Source: Telmatactis stephensoni
Lineage: Eukaryota; Cnidaria; Anthozoa; Actiniaria; Isophelliidae
Length of the DNA: 64,000 bases
Assembly: GCA_029948255.1 (NCBI GenBank)
Contig: JALIZF010001819.1
Coordinates: 744,001-808,000, forward strand
Direction of reading: 5' to 3'
Part shown: positions 1 to 10,745 of the stretch, piece after piece
Numbering within the stretch: position 1 is the first letter of the stretch
Layout: each line of letters opens with the position of its first letter
Notes under the pieces: generated by a model
What the model saw: the letters and a program-made list of their open reading frames with translations, nothing else
The model's database searches: none
Told to the model about the DNA's origin: nothing
Program-made: the position numbers and the translations under genes

Positions 1-140
1 CTATGCTGTTATCCAACACTTTTATTGATTGATATTGTTTAGATATAGCACAATACAACTTTTTTCATATTTATGAAATCCTCTCCAGTGATACTCTACT
101 GTGCTCACTGTCACTTACCAGCATTTTTGTGACCTTTTAG

Positions 141-3100
141 GGATCTTGAAGAACTTGAAACTGTAGTAGCCTTCTTGAGCTTAAAGTCAGAAACTAATCC
201 TAAGGATATTGTCCTGGCCAAAAAAGAAGAAGAAAGAAAGAAGCAAGAAGAAAATAGTAAAGCTTCAAACAAAAAGAAAAAGAAATGTAAGATAAATTGA
301 ATTCTCATTATGGCAGCTCAAATTGGAGACAAGTTTTACCCAAATCTTGGGGGGGTGGGGGGGGGGGGGGAAATTAACAAACCTTTGATAGGAAAATATA
401 TCCCAGAATGTATGTTACTTTTCTTTTTTCAGTCTTGAAGGACAGACGTTCTGAACAGTGTGTTTTATGTAATTGTAACATGGGTCCTCTCATGAATTTG
501 TGCTGTATTTGTTAGACTGACACTTTTCATGCTTTTTTACTAGCCAAAAAGGCTGTTCAAGAAGATCTAGATGATGACAATCCATGTGCCAGGTGCTACT
601 CAAATGTACATCCAGACTCTGTAAGTTATTTTAAAGACCTAAAGTTAACCCCACAGTGATTGAAATGAACAACCTTGAGGTGTTGTTATGGATTGATGTT
701 ATGGTTTGAATTTATAATTGGTTCAATTTATATTTTCCTTTGTTTTATACTCATTATCATACATTACCGTAGACAAAGACAAAGAAAAAGAAAAATTGAA
801 CCAAGGATAAAATTGAACCATAACAGAAACATTGCAAAATTAATGTACATGTAAGTGCAGGCTGTGAAATTTAGTGGCACATTAAAGGTCTAGATACATG
901 TCCATAGTGATTTACTGCAGGGACATGTTGCAAGTACAGTACCATGTATGCCACCTACAAGAGGACATGCACAATTTTCTGGGACAATAGCCCACTTCTA
1001 AGACACACTTCACTTGCCACATAGAGAGGAATCAAGATGAGGCTATGTGAATAAAGTTCAGTCATTCATAACAAGACATAGTTTTAGCCCGTAGCCTCAT
1101 TCTAAATCCTTTGTATGTGGCAGGTAAAGCATATCTTTGAACTGGACTATTGGTCCCTGATATTAAACCAGTTTAATGAGATAGAGTATGTCATAGGAAC
1201 AAAATTGTCCCCACCACCCTCTCCCCTAATGACTTTTTTCATGGAATTGCTGATACACATTAAGGAGATTCCAGTGAGGTGTGGCCCCTAAAGTATGTCC
1301 ATGCAATAAATTGCTTCACATGTGCTGACTTTATATGTCAAGTGTCTTGAGAAGCATGGTACCTTTATAATTGAAGGGCCCCGTATGAAAATGACTTAAG
1401 TAACTTTTTTGATGATTTTTTTCAATGGTATGAAATGATATCAGTTAACTTTTTCTGTGCCAAAAATTCAATGTCTGGACATCCATCAAAAAGTCACTTA
1501 GGTCATTTTCACAGAGAACCCTTCAATTATAATGCATTTTTATACAATAAAATTTAAATTTTACACCTGAGAAATGACTGTAAGACTTCATACCCTAATG
1601 AAATCACTGTTATTGTACTAATACATTGTTCTATTTCTTTAACAGATATTACTGTGTGACAAATGTGATGCAGCCTATCATACAGCATGTCTGAGACCCC
1701 CTCTTCTGACTGTGCCTCAGGGTGACTGGTTCTGTCCTTTTTGTCAGCAGGTACAGAATTTTGTGTCTGTGTAATCGGTTGGTTGTAATAGAGCAGATTT
1801 CGTATGAGTGTGAAGCAGATGGCGATGTCACATAACCTTGTCAGTGCCTTGTTGTCTATAAAAACATTCGAAATCTGTGCTGTGCCATTGCACAGGCACG
1901 GCAGGGGTGGATTCAGGATTATCATTTGGGGGTGCAGCATTATAGAGATTGGAAACCTTCAGAGGATCCAGAGGAGATTTTGGAAAATGATCAGAAAGAA
2001 AAAGGGCCAAAAATCGTCTCAGTAGGGGATACACATTTCCTACTGCAACCCCCCCCCCTCCCCCCAAAGGGGTGGGGGAGCACATTCCCTGCACCCCTTC
2101 CCCCTAAATGCACGGCACAAAAGTTCAAGTGATTTGGAACATTGTACAAGTCCTTTGCATGCATAGGGTGTACCATATAAGCCTCGATCTGATCTGTTAT
2201 TACAGTGAATACAAATCAGATTTGCTATTGTGAATGAAAACTCAATGTAACACTTTTGTTCTTTTTGCAGCTTGTTTTATTAGAGAGGCTGAAAGAGAAA
2301 CGAACTCGTTTAGTGGCACGACAGAAACTACGAGCTCGCCAAGCAAAGAGGTTTGTGCCTGAAGACTGGGCAGATTGGCCATGTAACGGCACTAACTAAA
2401 AAGGTTTCGGGCTTTTCAATGAGTTTTCTTTACTTTTGAAGCTAAATTTAGCTTTTTCTGGGCATAGAAAGTGGTTAGAAGGAAAAATGAAAGCGAAGAT
2501 TAAAATCATAAAAAAGTGAAGACAGATGAAAAGCGCATGACAAAAAAAGACTAAAACAATCAAAATTGTTCAAAACAGAAAGAAGAAACCTAAGGGAAGA
2601 AAATCGAAAAAAACAAAACAAAAAAAACAAAAAAACAAACAAGAATTACACCAAAAGCATCCATCTTTACGTAAAAAAATTCAGACTCTCGTTTAGTGAA
2701 ACCTGTATTTCGTTTCCAATTTTGGGAAATAAAACGACTATTTTCGAGATTTCTGGTTTCAATGCAGAGAAACTTCTCTTGGGTTTCAGTGAAAATTTGA
2801 AGAATGTCTCCAGTTGTCGGCACAGACTATCGATAAATTGCGAAAGTCTGTTTCATTGGCTGGATTCGTCCTGCGTAATCTAAGCCTTGTCGCGAGGCGC
2901 ATTCTCCTGTATTGGAAACAGAAGCAATGTGTGGCAGAGCGACGGCTATGAAGTTTGTATTGTCGGTTCGTACTTTATAGGTGGATTTCGTGTCGATCTT
3001 ACAAATGTGGGAGATTTGTTGCAAACTTTGAGTCACAGAACTCTTGCTTTTAGGAGTTAAAGTTATTGTTTGTATGTTCTCTGTTATTAAAATTATATTA

Positions 3101-4990
3101 TATTATGAAATTGGAAGTTTGCTTTCAATTTATTCAAATTGAAAAATGTATAGATTGAGCATGCGCAGTAAAGGAAAAATTATTAAAACCCTTTTTCTTT
3201 CTATCTTTTAGGCTCAGCAAATCCGGGATGAATTTATCTAATATATTGCAGGTATTACATTCAATCAGCGATGACATAGTGCTTGGATATTATTTTTGAT
3301 TATAAACTCCATTAATTTATTCATAAGATAATTTTTATGAAATTCTCTGAAAGCGATGTATTGTTGAGAAGCTGTGTATGTCGCCATTGTATAAGTAGAG
3401 GTACCAAGGAAGAGGAAAACGACGTTGTGATTATTGTACCTTAATCCCAGTCCCCTTTACGCGGTTTTGATACACAGGGATAACGATGTGAAAGTTATCT
3501 AAACTAGATGCTATATGTGGTTGACATTTCCGTTTTCTTTGTTTTCAGGGACCAGGTAGTGACGAAGAACAAATAGACACGATAAGGCGATCAGGAAGAG
3601 CAAGAAAAACTGTCGATTATACGTTTAGAGACTTTGACGAAGAAATCTTGGACGCTGTAGAAAAAGATAAAAAGAGATTAAAACTCGACGATACGGAAAT
3701 GAACGGTCATCCAATTGGCAAACCTGCCTTCGCCGTTGAACGATTCTATAAATCCTCAAATCCAGAGTCGGCGATTGGTCGCCGAAGATCTCGACGGCTC
3801 AAGGACTTGGACTCCGGCAGTGAATCGGATTCCAAAGTGAGCGAATACGAGTATGATGGAAGTACGGACGAGGATCGCCCGAAGCAACCCGAAAGACATG
3901 TGTATTTACGAAGGCACATCATTGAAGACGACGATGAAGAAGAAGAGGAAGAGAGTGATGGAAAGACGAATGGAAAATGTGAAACAGACGAAGAAAATTC
4001 TGAAAAAGAAAAAATAGATGTTGAAGGAAGCAAGGAACCTGAAAATAGTGAAAAGGAAACAGTCCAAAAAGATGATGAAAAAGATGATGAAAAAGTGATG
4101 AAAAAGTTGAGTCGCTTGACGATTCTCAGGTATCCAACAAAGATAATACAGACGACACTTCTTCAGAAAAATCGGGCCCCACTTTGCCTCCCGATTTACC
4201 TCCGGATTCCTCAAAAGATAACGAGACCTCGAACACAAAAGAAAACGAGAAAAAAACAAATGAACCGAAGAAAGTTGACCAAAATACCCTTGAAGTTCCA
4301 AATAGAAAGCCACCTCCACTCGAACGTGTTGCCTCGCCCAAAATTGACCCTCTGCTCGACTCGCTAGGATTTGGTGCCTTGGCGTCTTTCTCCAATAACG
4401 AAAGATTCCCTTCTAGACCTGAGGCATATGGATCATTACGCTCACCTTCACAGAACATTCGCTCACCTTTAAGCCGACCAGATGCTGGATTCTCCACCGT
4501 CGTCCCTGCGCCGCCTAGCTCATACCCAAATGTGGGTGCCGACAGTCGATATGCTAGCTATCCAAATTACGATCAGAGCTCGACATACGGCAACTACTAT
4601 GGATACAATCAAACGGACTATACTTCAAGTCCAGGAATTGAATCTTATTCACGGTCTACTCAATCAAGTAGACAGTCCTATGGTTTAAATATGCCAGGAA
4701 ATGGACAATATCCAGGTTTCGCGCCTGCTGGGATTTCAAAGAGAGATGTGTTACCGTTTAATCAAACACCTCAATCGCCATCATTCACACAACCACCTTC
4801 ATATGCCAACTCGATGTCTGGTTACCCAGCGACGTATCCAGGCAACGACATGACGCCAACTTCTGGATATTACCCATCGAACAATCAAGGATACGGACTC
4901 ACAAATAAAAGCCCTTACGGTCAACCGACGCAGGGATACTTCCCTGAGGACCCATTTTCGACGGGAATGTTTTACAGGCAACCCTGGTAA
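141..4990 (+). CDS. RSF1: RSF1-like remodelling and spacing factor, 3' part (5' end outside window)
   Basis: In the family, RSF1 partners the ISWI ATPase SNF2H and binds histones in the nucleus. Exons read from splice sites and phase: 141-286, 544-620, 1646-1750, 2271-2350, 3212-3251, 3549 to the stop at 4988-4990. Exon 1 encodes a [12 protein letters not shown] segment and a Lys/Glu-rich linker. Exons 2-3 encode a C4HC3 PHD finger ([30 protein letters not shown]). Exons 4-6 encode a basic helix, SGMNLSNIL and then [20 protein letters not shown], which matches the RSF1 region after the PHD finger and separates it from other PHD proteins. The long last exon is acidic, then Pro/Tyr/Gln/Gly-rich. 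The reading frame changes near 4095 (separate entry), so 4100-4990 is read one base out relative to 3549-4095. All splice sites are GT-AG. The DDT/WHIM-type N-terminal region must lie upstream of the window. Confidence 0.85.
697..829. repeat. Foldback element in RSF1-like intron
   Basis: The left arm (gttatggtttgaatttata, then ggttcaatttatattttcc) is the imperfect reverse complement of the right arm ending ggataaaattgaaccataac. About 45 bases per arm, short loop. No coding capacity. Confidence 0.6.
979..1163. repeat. Foldback element in RSF1-like intron
   Basis: The arms ctgggacaatag and ctattggtccctg pair, and an inner pair (tgccacatagagaggaatca with the complement of cctttgtatgtggca) continues the stem. 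The whole block is a long imperfect palindrome of MITE size. Confidence 0.55.
1367..1533. repeat. Foldback element ending just before PHD exon 3
   Basis: Left arm tataattgaagggccccgta, then tgaaaatgacttaagtaact; right arm agtcacttaggtcattttca, then gaacccttcaattata. About 50 bases per arm with a short AT-rich loop. It lies about 110 bases upstream of the PHD exon at 1646. Confidence 0.7.
1790..2130. repeat. Truncated family-A foldback copy joined to a second repeat
   Basis: 1790-1905 begins agagcagatttcgtatgagt and carries the central ttgtctataaaaacattcga of family A, but lacks the outer right arm. It runs directly into ggggtggattcaggatta, which resembles the left end of the 17226-18080 repeat, followed by poly-C/poly-G. 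Open frames here are repeat-derived and not coding. Confidence 0.6.
2351..3211. other. Intron, no recognisable content
   Basis: Intron between RSF1-like exons 4 and 5. It holds A-rich tracts (about 2590-2650) and AT-rich unique-looking sequence. I see no exon, RNA or clear repeat. Confidence 0.5.
4060..4110 (+). other. One-base deletion (frameshift) inside RSF1-like coding repeat
   Basis: The unit gatgatgaaaaa is repeated; the third copy reads gtgatgaaaaa, one base short, at about 4095. Upstream the acidic Lys/Asp/Glu frame runs from 3549; downstream the sensible acidic then Pro-rich frame is the one ending at 4990. Left uncorrected, the upstream frame runs into an unrelated basic tail and stops at 4367. 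A sequencing slip in a short tandem repeat is the simplest cause; a real allele is possible. Confidence 0.75.
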
Positions 4991-5093
4991 CACAGTACAG
5001 CAGGGGGGTGTCAGCTCGTGGCCAACACCCCAAACGGGGAGTGGCGCCTACTTCCCACAGACGGGCATGGGCCAGAATAGAACAGGCTTATAG
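4981..5093 (+). other. Possible extended RSF1-like C-terminus after a second indel
   Basis: The current frame ends FYRQPW-stop at 4990. With one fewer C in the ccc run at 4982-4984, the frame continues about 35 residues (SSWPTPQTGSGAYFPQTGMG and onward) to a TAG at 5091. The extension keeps the same Gly/Pro/Gln/Tyr-rich composition as the preceding 150 residues, which random sequence would not be expected to do. No homologue was compared, so this is an inference. Confidence 0.4.
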
Positions 5094-5525
5094 AAACGAC
5101 TTTTTAAACAGAGAATTTTATAGAATGCCCATGTATGTATGTATGTATTACCTCTATGTTATACAAAACAGATGTTACTGGTTAACTCGTGTTTTATTTT
5201 CTAACATTTTACGTTGGGATGAATGCTCGAGGATGTATATACAGGAGTTTTATAATACACAACAAGGCTCTCGCTACAAGTGGTCGTAACCATAGAAACG
5301 TAACAATCAATGTGAGTACCCGGATGTAGCTATTACGAAAGTGATGATGAGGCGGCCTTGTCTCGCTTTGATGTTATTGGAAAGTTTATTGTTTAAAGTC
5401 TCTAGAAGAAACTCCTACAAATCGAAAATACAATTTCTCTACCAAAGTCAGATGTGTGTGTCTGGCAAGAGCGTGTAAACAAGTTTCAACTGTATAAAGA
5501 TAACCACAGAATATTGAGATAAATT

Positions 5526-5531
5526 AATAAA
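5526..5531 (+). terminator. Candidate polyadenylation signal AATAAA for the RSF1-like gene
   Basis: AATAAA lies about 535 bases after the stop codon at 4990, in AT-rich sequence. It is the first canonical hexamer I noticed downstream. Position and motif only; no transcript evidence. Confidence 0.35.
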
Positions 5532-5639
5532 ACTGATTTATATATAATGATCGTTCTTAACTTACTGACAAGTTGCACTTTGTAGAAGGTTATCGGACGA
5601 GAGGCCTACAGACTACAACGAAAAACTCTATTTAAGGAA

Positions 5640-5895
5640 TATAAAACGCGCGCGCATGTCTCTGTACTGTGATATAAACACGATGGAAGATGTAGAGCAA
5701 GAGAAAAGCAGCTAGCTTAGGAACACGAGGCGTTACATCTTCCAGAGTGTTTATAACACGGTACATAGACAAGCGATCGTTTTATATTGCTTTTATAAAA
5801 TATTTTTGACGTTTTTGTTTGAGCCATGTGTCAGTCCACTGATATAAGCATGGTAGTCAGCCAATCAGCGAGCGCGTTACATCAAATATTCTATA
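5640..5895. repeat. Foldback element with adjacent CCAATCA motif
   Basis: The arms aaacacgatggaagatgta and tacatcttccagagtgttt are reverse complements, inside a wider imperfect palindrome from aatataaaacg to cgttttatatt. Just outside it is gccaatcagcgagcgcg (about 5860). This is the same architecture as the elements at 18229, 27225 and 63267. Confidence 0.6.
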
Positions 5896-7367
5896 AAGAT
5901 TAATAACTCCCTCCGTGACGCTCATTCTAGCTGTGGGAATGATGCTTTGCGCGTTCCCGGGTGTAAATACTTTACGTCCACTCCGGAACGACTACGTACT
6001 ATATTTTCACGACCCACGCACCCAGCTCCACTAGCTCGTTACGTTTATTACCTCGTGTTTAATTTATTTAGACGTCGCGCACTCTCCCCATAACTTTGAC
6101 TTAACTTAATATGCGATTGGATCATTTGGCTGCGCGCACATGCGTCTAGTGTGACTGTAGTCAGTGAGTATTAGGTAGTCAGTGAGTATTAGTGAGAATG
6201 ATGTAATACCACAGTCAGTAACTCACCTTTGATGTTGGCAACTATTGTTTAAGGTTAGATAACTACAAAGAAATAGTAATGTGACCACAGCCAATAATAT
6301 CTAAAGAAAAAGACTAGTAACAAGAAAAACTAACGCAATGAGTTGGACGCTGATTAATTAAATTAATTCACGCTTGATCTGTCAATAAATTGCTGTTGAG
6401 AATGATGACAGGAGGTCATCGAAACGTCCAACTCATTGCGTTAGTTTTTCTTGTTAAATGTCTATCAAGATCATAACTAAAAGACTAGTAAAACGAATTA
6501 TGAACATAGTAGTGTGATGCGTACTATCAAAGTTAATTGTACATATATATATGAATGCGCACATTTACCTGCGACCAGCTTCATGCATTATATAACCTAC
6601 AGTCCCTTGAAGATTAAACTGTGCCGGTAATAGTTTATATTTGGGCTCGAAATCTCTATGCCGCGCCTCAGCTAGTTAAAACCATCACTGATCAACATGG
6701 GAAGGGGGCATAAGCGGCACAATATTATTGCAAAAGATTGTAGCTAGCTATAGTTGAATCTCCCGTAATCAACCTCAGGACCATGTTGCAGAGCCGTAGC
6801 GCCCAAAGGGGCTGTGGGGCACATGCCCCCCAGTTTTCTGAAAATATTAAAAAGAAAGCGGAACAGAGCAAGGAAAAAAATGTTAAATTAATTAAAGCTC
6901 AGAGCTTGCATTCCGGGAGGAGGGAGGGAGTTTTTTTGGGGGGGATATATATTTCCGACTTAATTCTTAGGCTGAGCCACTGAATTCTGACCCTCCCCCG
7001 CCCCTACCCCCTGGCCCCGGTTGTTCGCTTTAAACGGTTTAAAAACCGGAGGTACGTGCCAATTATAGACTTTTGGTCTCAATTTTTCATTGAACTGGTC
7101 GCGCACTGGATATCTAGAGGAGGCTTGACTGCAGCAATTAGAGATTTCCGATTTACGGGCTTTGGCACTAATAGTGCCACATACTAATTGGCATATGTGG
7201 CTATAGTGTGAGCAATAGTGCGTAACACTTACACCACGCGTATCAGAAAACCCTCCACTCCGAATGTACATTTGACATTTTTTTATCATTTTTCTTTTCC
7301 ACACTGAAACAGCATTTTTGTATTTTAGACAAAAGAAATAGGCTGTTTTAGTGTGGACTTATAGCCT
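5896..7367. other. Intergenic stretch, no gene seen
   Basis: Apart from the 6318-6456 element it holds a short direct repeat (gtcagtgagtatta twice near 6160-6192), a poly-G/C-rich repeat fragment near 6790-7020 (ggggctgtggggcacatgcc) and AT-rich sequence. The short open frames are low-complexity. Confidence 0.45.
6318..6456. repeat. MITE-like element with 32-bp perfect terminal inverted repeats
   Basis: 6318-6349 (taacaagaaaaactaacgca and on) is the exact reverse complement of 6425-6456. The 75-base centre contains gatgacaggaggtcatc, itself a small hairpin, then gaaacgtcc. No coding capacity; no clear target-site duplication. Confidence 0.85.
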
Positions 7368-7709
7368 GTGAACAGGCTCTGGGGCCGGAGAAGGGCTTGT
7401 CGTAGCAATGCGTTTCCATATGACACACGCACTGTCTACAACTATCGTCTCGCCGACTGGAACGGCCTATTACAAACTTTAAGGCTTATAGATCTTTCTC
7501 CCTCTGACATCTCCACTGATATAGACTCAGACTGGCAGCGCTGGATGGATTTTTTTCTCGGAGCGGTCGCTGACCACATTCCAGTGAAGACATTCAGACG
7601 CAAGAACACCCCTCCATGGCTAGACAATGAAGTAAAGCATCATTCTCTTAAAAAAGAAGGAGACTGTCAGAAGAAAGGCGAAGAAGACAGGGCGCCTAAG
7701 CGTTCATGA
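7368..7709 (+). pseudogene. LINE ORF fragment upstream of frameshift
   Basis: Encodes the region between endonuclease and RT (VYNYRLADWNGLLQTLRL, TPPWLDNEVKHHSLK). The meaningful frame ends at the A6 run at 7650-7655: one A too many shifts it, and the continuing family-like sequence (ETVRRKAKKTGRLSVHEKF) is read in the frame of the downstream ORF. The rest of this open frame, to 7709, is out of frame. Confidence 0.7.
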
Positions 7710-7779
7710 GAAATTTCGAGCTCTCAGACGCCAAGTTAAAAAATTAATATCAACTAAGCGAAGAAAGTGGTTTGAGGCC

Positions 7780-9669
7780 TTGCCCGATTTGTTGAAATCA
7801 AATACCAAAAAGTTCTGGTCCGCATTCAAGTCTGCAACAAATCAATCCAGTGTTCCCAACAAGATGTCGTGGACTCATCCCGATGGCACGTACAGAGCTA
7901 GTAAACCTGTTGATATTGCAAACCTGTTTAACAACTACTTTTACTCAGTATTTAAACCACCTTGCTCAAGCTGTGAATACGAAGAACATCAACAAACGAA
8001 TAATCTCCTTGTGAATTACAATCAAGAAATATCCCAGCTCTCATTAACTCCTGACGAGGTTCTCAAAGCACTTCTCTCGCTCGATGTTCACAAGGCAACT
8101 GGACCCGACAAAATCCCGGCAAGACTCCTAAAGAACTGTGCACCATGCATTTCTACTTCCCTGTGTGTTTTCTTCAATAAATGTTTGCAGATGGGTAGGC
8201 TTCCAGCTTCATGGAAAGTTGCCAACATCATACCGATCTTGAAAGGTGGCTCTGCTGGAGAAGTATCCAACTATAGACCCATCTCCTTGCTACCTCTAGT
8301 CTCTAAAGTCATGGAGCGCTGTGTGTATAATCGACTTATTGAGCATATCTCTAGTCAGCTTCATAGTCTGCCGTTTGGTTTTCTTAAAGGAAAATCGACA
8401 ACCTCACAGCTTCTCCAAGTTCTGAATGAAATAGGTGAGATGTTAGACAAACGAGTACAAGTCGACACCATCTACTTGGACTTTGCCAAAGCATTCGACA
8501 GAGTCGACCATCAGCTACTTTTGCAAAAGCTACACCTATTTGGCATTAATGGCAACCTCCTCTGCTGGTTCTCAGATTACCTAAGTAACAGATATCAGAA
8601 AGTAACCGTGCTTGGGGAAACATCACATCTCCTCCCCGTACTTTCTGGGGTACCGCAAGGCTCTATATTAGGGCCAGTCATGTTCCTGATTTACGTCAAT
8701 GATCTGGCTACAGTCGCTACTCACACTTCCATAGCGCTATTTGCGGACGACACCAAGTGTTACCGCCCCATGTTGAACACTGATGATGGACTGCTACTCC
8801 AGGAGGACCTTGATCGAATCAGCTGGTGGTGTAAAGATTGGAGGATGGATCTCAATGAGTCTAAATGCTGTGTCATGTCTACAACAAGGAATGTTAATCC
8901 AGTGGTAGCAACGTATCTTCTTAATGATACTCCAATGAAGCGCACGGATATGCAAAAAGATCTCGGGGTACTAGTGTGCAAGGACTTGAAATGGAACTCA
9001 CATGTATTAGCAACTGTCTCCAAGGCCAACAAGATGCTGGGTTTTATTCGGAGATCGACCATGGAGGTTAAAAACCAAACTGCCCGTAAAGAACTGTATA
9101 CAGCGTTAGTGAGGAGCAACCTCTCATATAGCTCTCAGGTCTGGGCTCCCCAAACAGTCAAAATGATTGAAACTATCGAAAGAGTACAGCGACGCGCCAC
9201 AAAGTATATACTATCCTTGCCTTACCGAACTGAACTTTCTTACAAGAACAGACTTCTACGCATTGGTCTTCTGCCACTCTGTTACTGGCACGAGTACTTG
9301 GACCTGGTTTACACCTATAAATCACTTGTCAATGCCTCTGATGCTCATTTCAAGACATCTCAACCTGTCAGAACCACAAGACGTACTGCTTCATCTAAGA
9401 GTATATTGTTGGACTTACCAAAATCAAAGACTGTCACATTTCAAAACAGTTTCTACCCGAGAGCCCCCCGAACCTTCAACACGCTTCCTGAATCCCTAAG
9501 GGACATCACCAAATCTATTGACAGTTTTAAATCTGAACTACGCAAATACTACTTAGACTTAACTCTGAAAGTTTATGATCCTACAGTGCCTCAATCATAT
9601 AAAAGCATCTGTGTTAAATGTCATGTAAGCAGGCCATTGAAAAAGTTATTGTTAAAGCCCTGTTGTTAA
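7780..9669 (+). CDS. LINE reverse transcriptase ORF (629 aa from the first Met)
   Basis: RT motifs in order: ATGPDKIPARLLK, NYRPISLLPLVSKVMER, the catalytic YLDFAKAFDRVDH (motif A), GVPQGSILGPVMFLIYVNDL, ALFADDTKCY (FADD active site) and the RT-thumb segment KDLGVLVCKDLKWNSHV. The C-terminal part (NLSYSSQVWAPQ, IERVQRRATKYIL) is typical of Jockey/CR1/L2 elements. The open frame starts before this Met, at about 7657, and joins the preceding fragment after a one-base correction. The RT domain has no stop, so the insertion is fairly young. Confidence 0.9.
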   Translation: MPDLLKSNTKKFWSAFKSATNQSSVPNKMSWTHPDGTYRASKPVDIANLFNNYFYSVFKPPCSSCEYEEHQQTNNLLVNYNQEISQLSLTPDEVLKALLSLDVHKATGPDKIPARLLKNCAPCISTSLCVFFNKCLQMGRLPASWKVANIIPILKGGSAGEVSNYRPISLLPLVSKVMERCVYNRLIEHISSQLHSLPFGFLKGKSTTSQLLQVLNEIGEMLDKRVQVDTIYLDFAKAFDRVDHQLLLQKLHLFGINGNLLCWFSDYLSNRYQKVTVLGETSHLLPVLSGVPQGSILGPVMFLIYVNDLATVATHTSIALFADDTKCYRPMLNTDDGLLLQEDLDRISWWCKDWRMDLNESKCCVMSTTRNVNPVVATYLLNDTPMKRTDMQKDLGVLVCKDLKWNSHVLATVSKANKMLGFIRRSTMEVKNQTARKELYTALVRSNLSYSSQVWAPQTVKMIETIERVQRRATKYILSLPYRTELSYKNRLLRIGLLPLCYWHEYLDLVYTYKSLVNASDAHFKTSQPVRTTRRTASSKSILLDLPKSKTVTFQNSFYPRAPRTFNTLPESLRDITKSIDSFKSELRKYYLDLTLKVYDPTVPQSYKSICVKCHVSRPLKKLLLKPCC

Positions 9670-10139
9670 GTGTCTGTTGTTAAGTGTCTTTTCGTCCTAG
9701 TTAATTTGTTCACTTGTATACGTATTTTTTGTACCAGGGAGTCTCGTTTTTGGAACCTTTGTTCTGTGAGCTGCTCCCGCCCTAGGGCGAAGTTTATAAA
9801 TAAATAAATAAATATAATTCAAAACCGTCGGAAGGCAAAACCAATTTTTGTCAATAATCTTTTTGGGCAATTCGTTTATCTTTTAATCATCAAAATTAGC
9901 TAACAAACTTATCTAGCCCTTACTAGCAAATAACTAGAAATAACAACTGTTCTGTGGCCCGACAGTCCATAGTGGAAAAACGACGCTTTCGTGCCTGCAG
10001 TACGTATACGTGATCGCTCGATACTCGGATAGCATAATTTAGAGATGATGTCTAGGAAAAGGATTCTGCTTTGCTTGTAATGCATGTATTGGCTGATTCA
10101 GATGAGTCATCAAGCTGGATTAAACATTTCAGAGATTAA

Positions 10140-10340
10140 TCTTCAGTCACGTACGCAGGAAACGGCAGACGGCAGAGACGATCACGCGGCCTCCTTTTTT
10201 TCACAGCTGCTGTGATGTGCGTTTGGAACTTTTCATGTCTACGACAAATGCGAAATGACTTATCTTCGCGTTCAAACGCCAACGACAAACGCGAAAAAAG
10301 TCTGCCCTCTGCCGTTTCCCGTACACTGGGTGAGCCAACC
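10140..10340. repeat. Foldback element
   Basis: gtacgcaggaaacggcagac near 10150 pairs with gtctgccctctgccgtttcc near 10300. The centre carries cacagctgctgtg. About 180 bases; no coding content. Confidence 0.5.
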
Positions 10341-10381
10341 CGAGTACTTGGGTGTGATCGGCCAATCAATGTACCTTTTTA

Positions 10382-10495
10382 CGTACCTCAGCACTCGCAG
10401 CGAGCTAAGGAAGTACCCGTTAGAAATAAAATCTATTGTTCATAGGCGAATGAAAATGATCGCTGCGAGTTCTTTCTGCGATGAGTCGAGAGAGT
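10382..10495. repeat. Repeat related to 37290-37400
   Basis: Shares the order gagtactcg/gcgagc, then gaaataaaatctattgttca, then gctgcgagt and gatgagt with the block at 37290-37400 in a PCCB intron. It lies directly against the family-B element at 10499. Confidence 0.5.
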
Positions 10496-10498
10496 CTG

Positions 10499-10745
10499 CT
10501 TAAGGGGGTGTTTACCTCCTAGCAGGTGAATCATCCTTTCTGCTATACATTTACTGCATTCTGCTTACATGGAAATTTGTGTCTTCACTTCGGGTACGAG
10601 GATCATTCTACTAAACTTCGGTTTATTTCAATCACTCATTTCTTCGAGTTGCTTCTGGCATGTCAACTAAACGTAAAAGTTGGTTCGCCTGCTAGGATGA
10701 TTCTAGTGCTAGGATGATCCTAGTATCATGTAAACACCCCCTAAG
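10499..10745. repeat. Family-B MITE, copy 1
   Basis: Ends cttaagggggtgtttac and gtaaacaccccctaag are inverted. Subterminal motifs agcaggtgaatcatcc and gctatacatttactgcattc are shared with copy 2 at 45694-45901. TTAA-like ends hint at a TTAA target but this is not proven. Confidence 0.75.

Larger units (their letters stand above)
7368..9814 (+). mobile_element. 5'-truncated non-LTR retrotransposon (LINE, Jockey/CR1/L2-type)
   Basis: The block holds the linker that follows the endonuclease domain (SDWQRWMDFF, TPPWLDNEVK), a full reverse-transcriptase domain and a 3' tail ending in TAAA/AAATA repeats (about 9797-9814), as in CR1/L2-like elements. The endonuclease itself is absent, which is typical of 5' truncation on target-primed insertion. 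A sequence like gcctgtgaacaggctc lies at the 5' edge. It sits between the RSF1-like and PPP2R3 genes, same strand as both. Clade assignment rests on motif style, not a tree. Confidence 0.85.

Noticed and set aside
5008..5289. 93-codon open frame after the RSF1-like stop
   Set aside because: Overlaps the better-supported P/Q/G-rich extension in another frame and the 3'UTR; no domain.
6385..6435. Hammerhead ribozyme (tgatga ... gaaac)
   Set aside because: The spacing resembles the core, but the C of the CUGANGA motif is A here and the gatgac/gtcatc hairpin does not leave the required stems. Covariance model search would decide.
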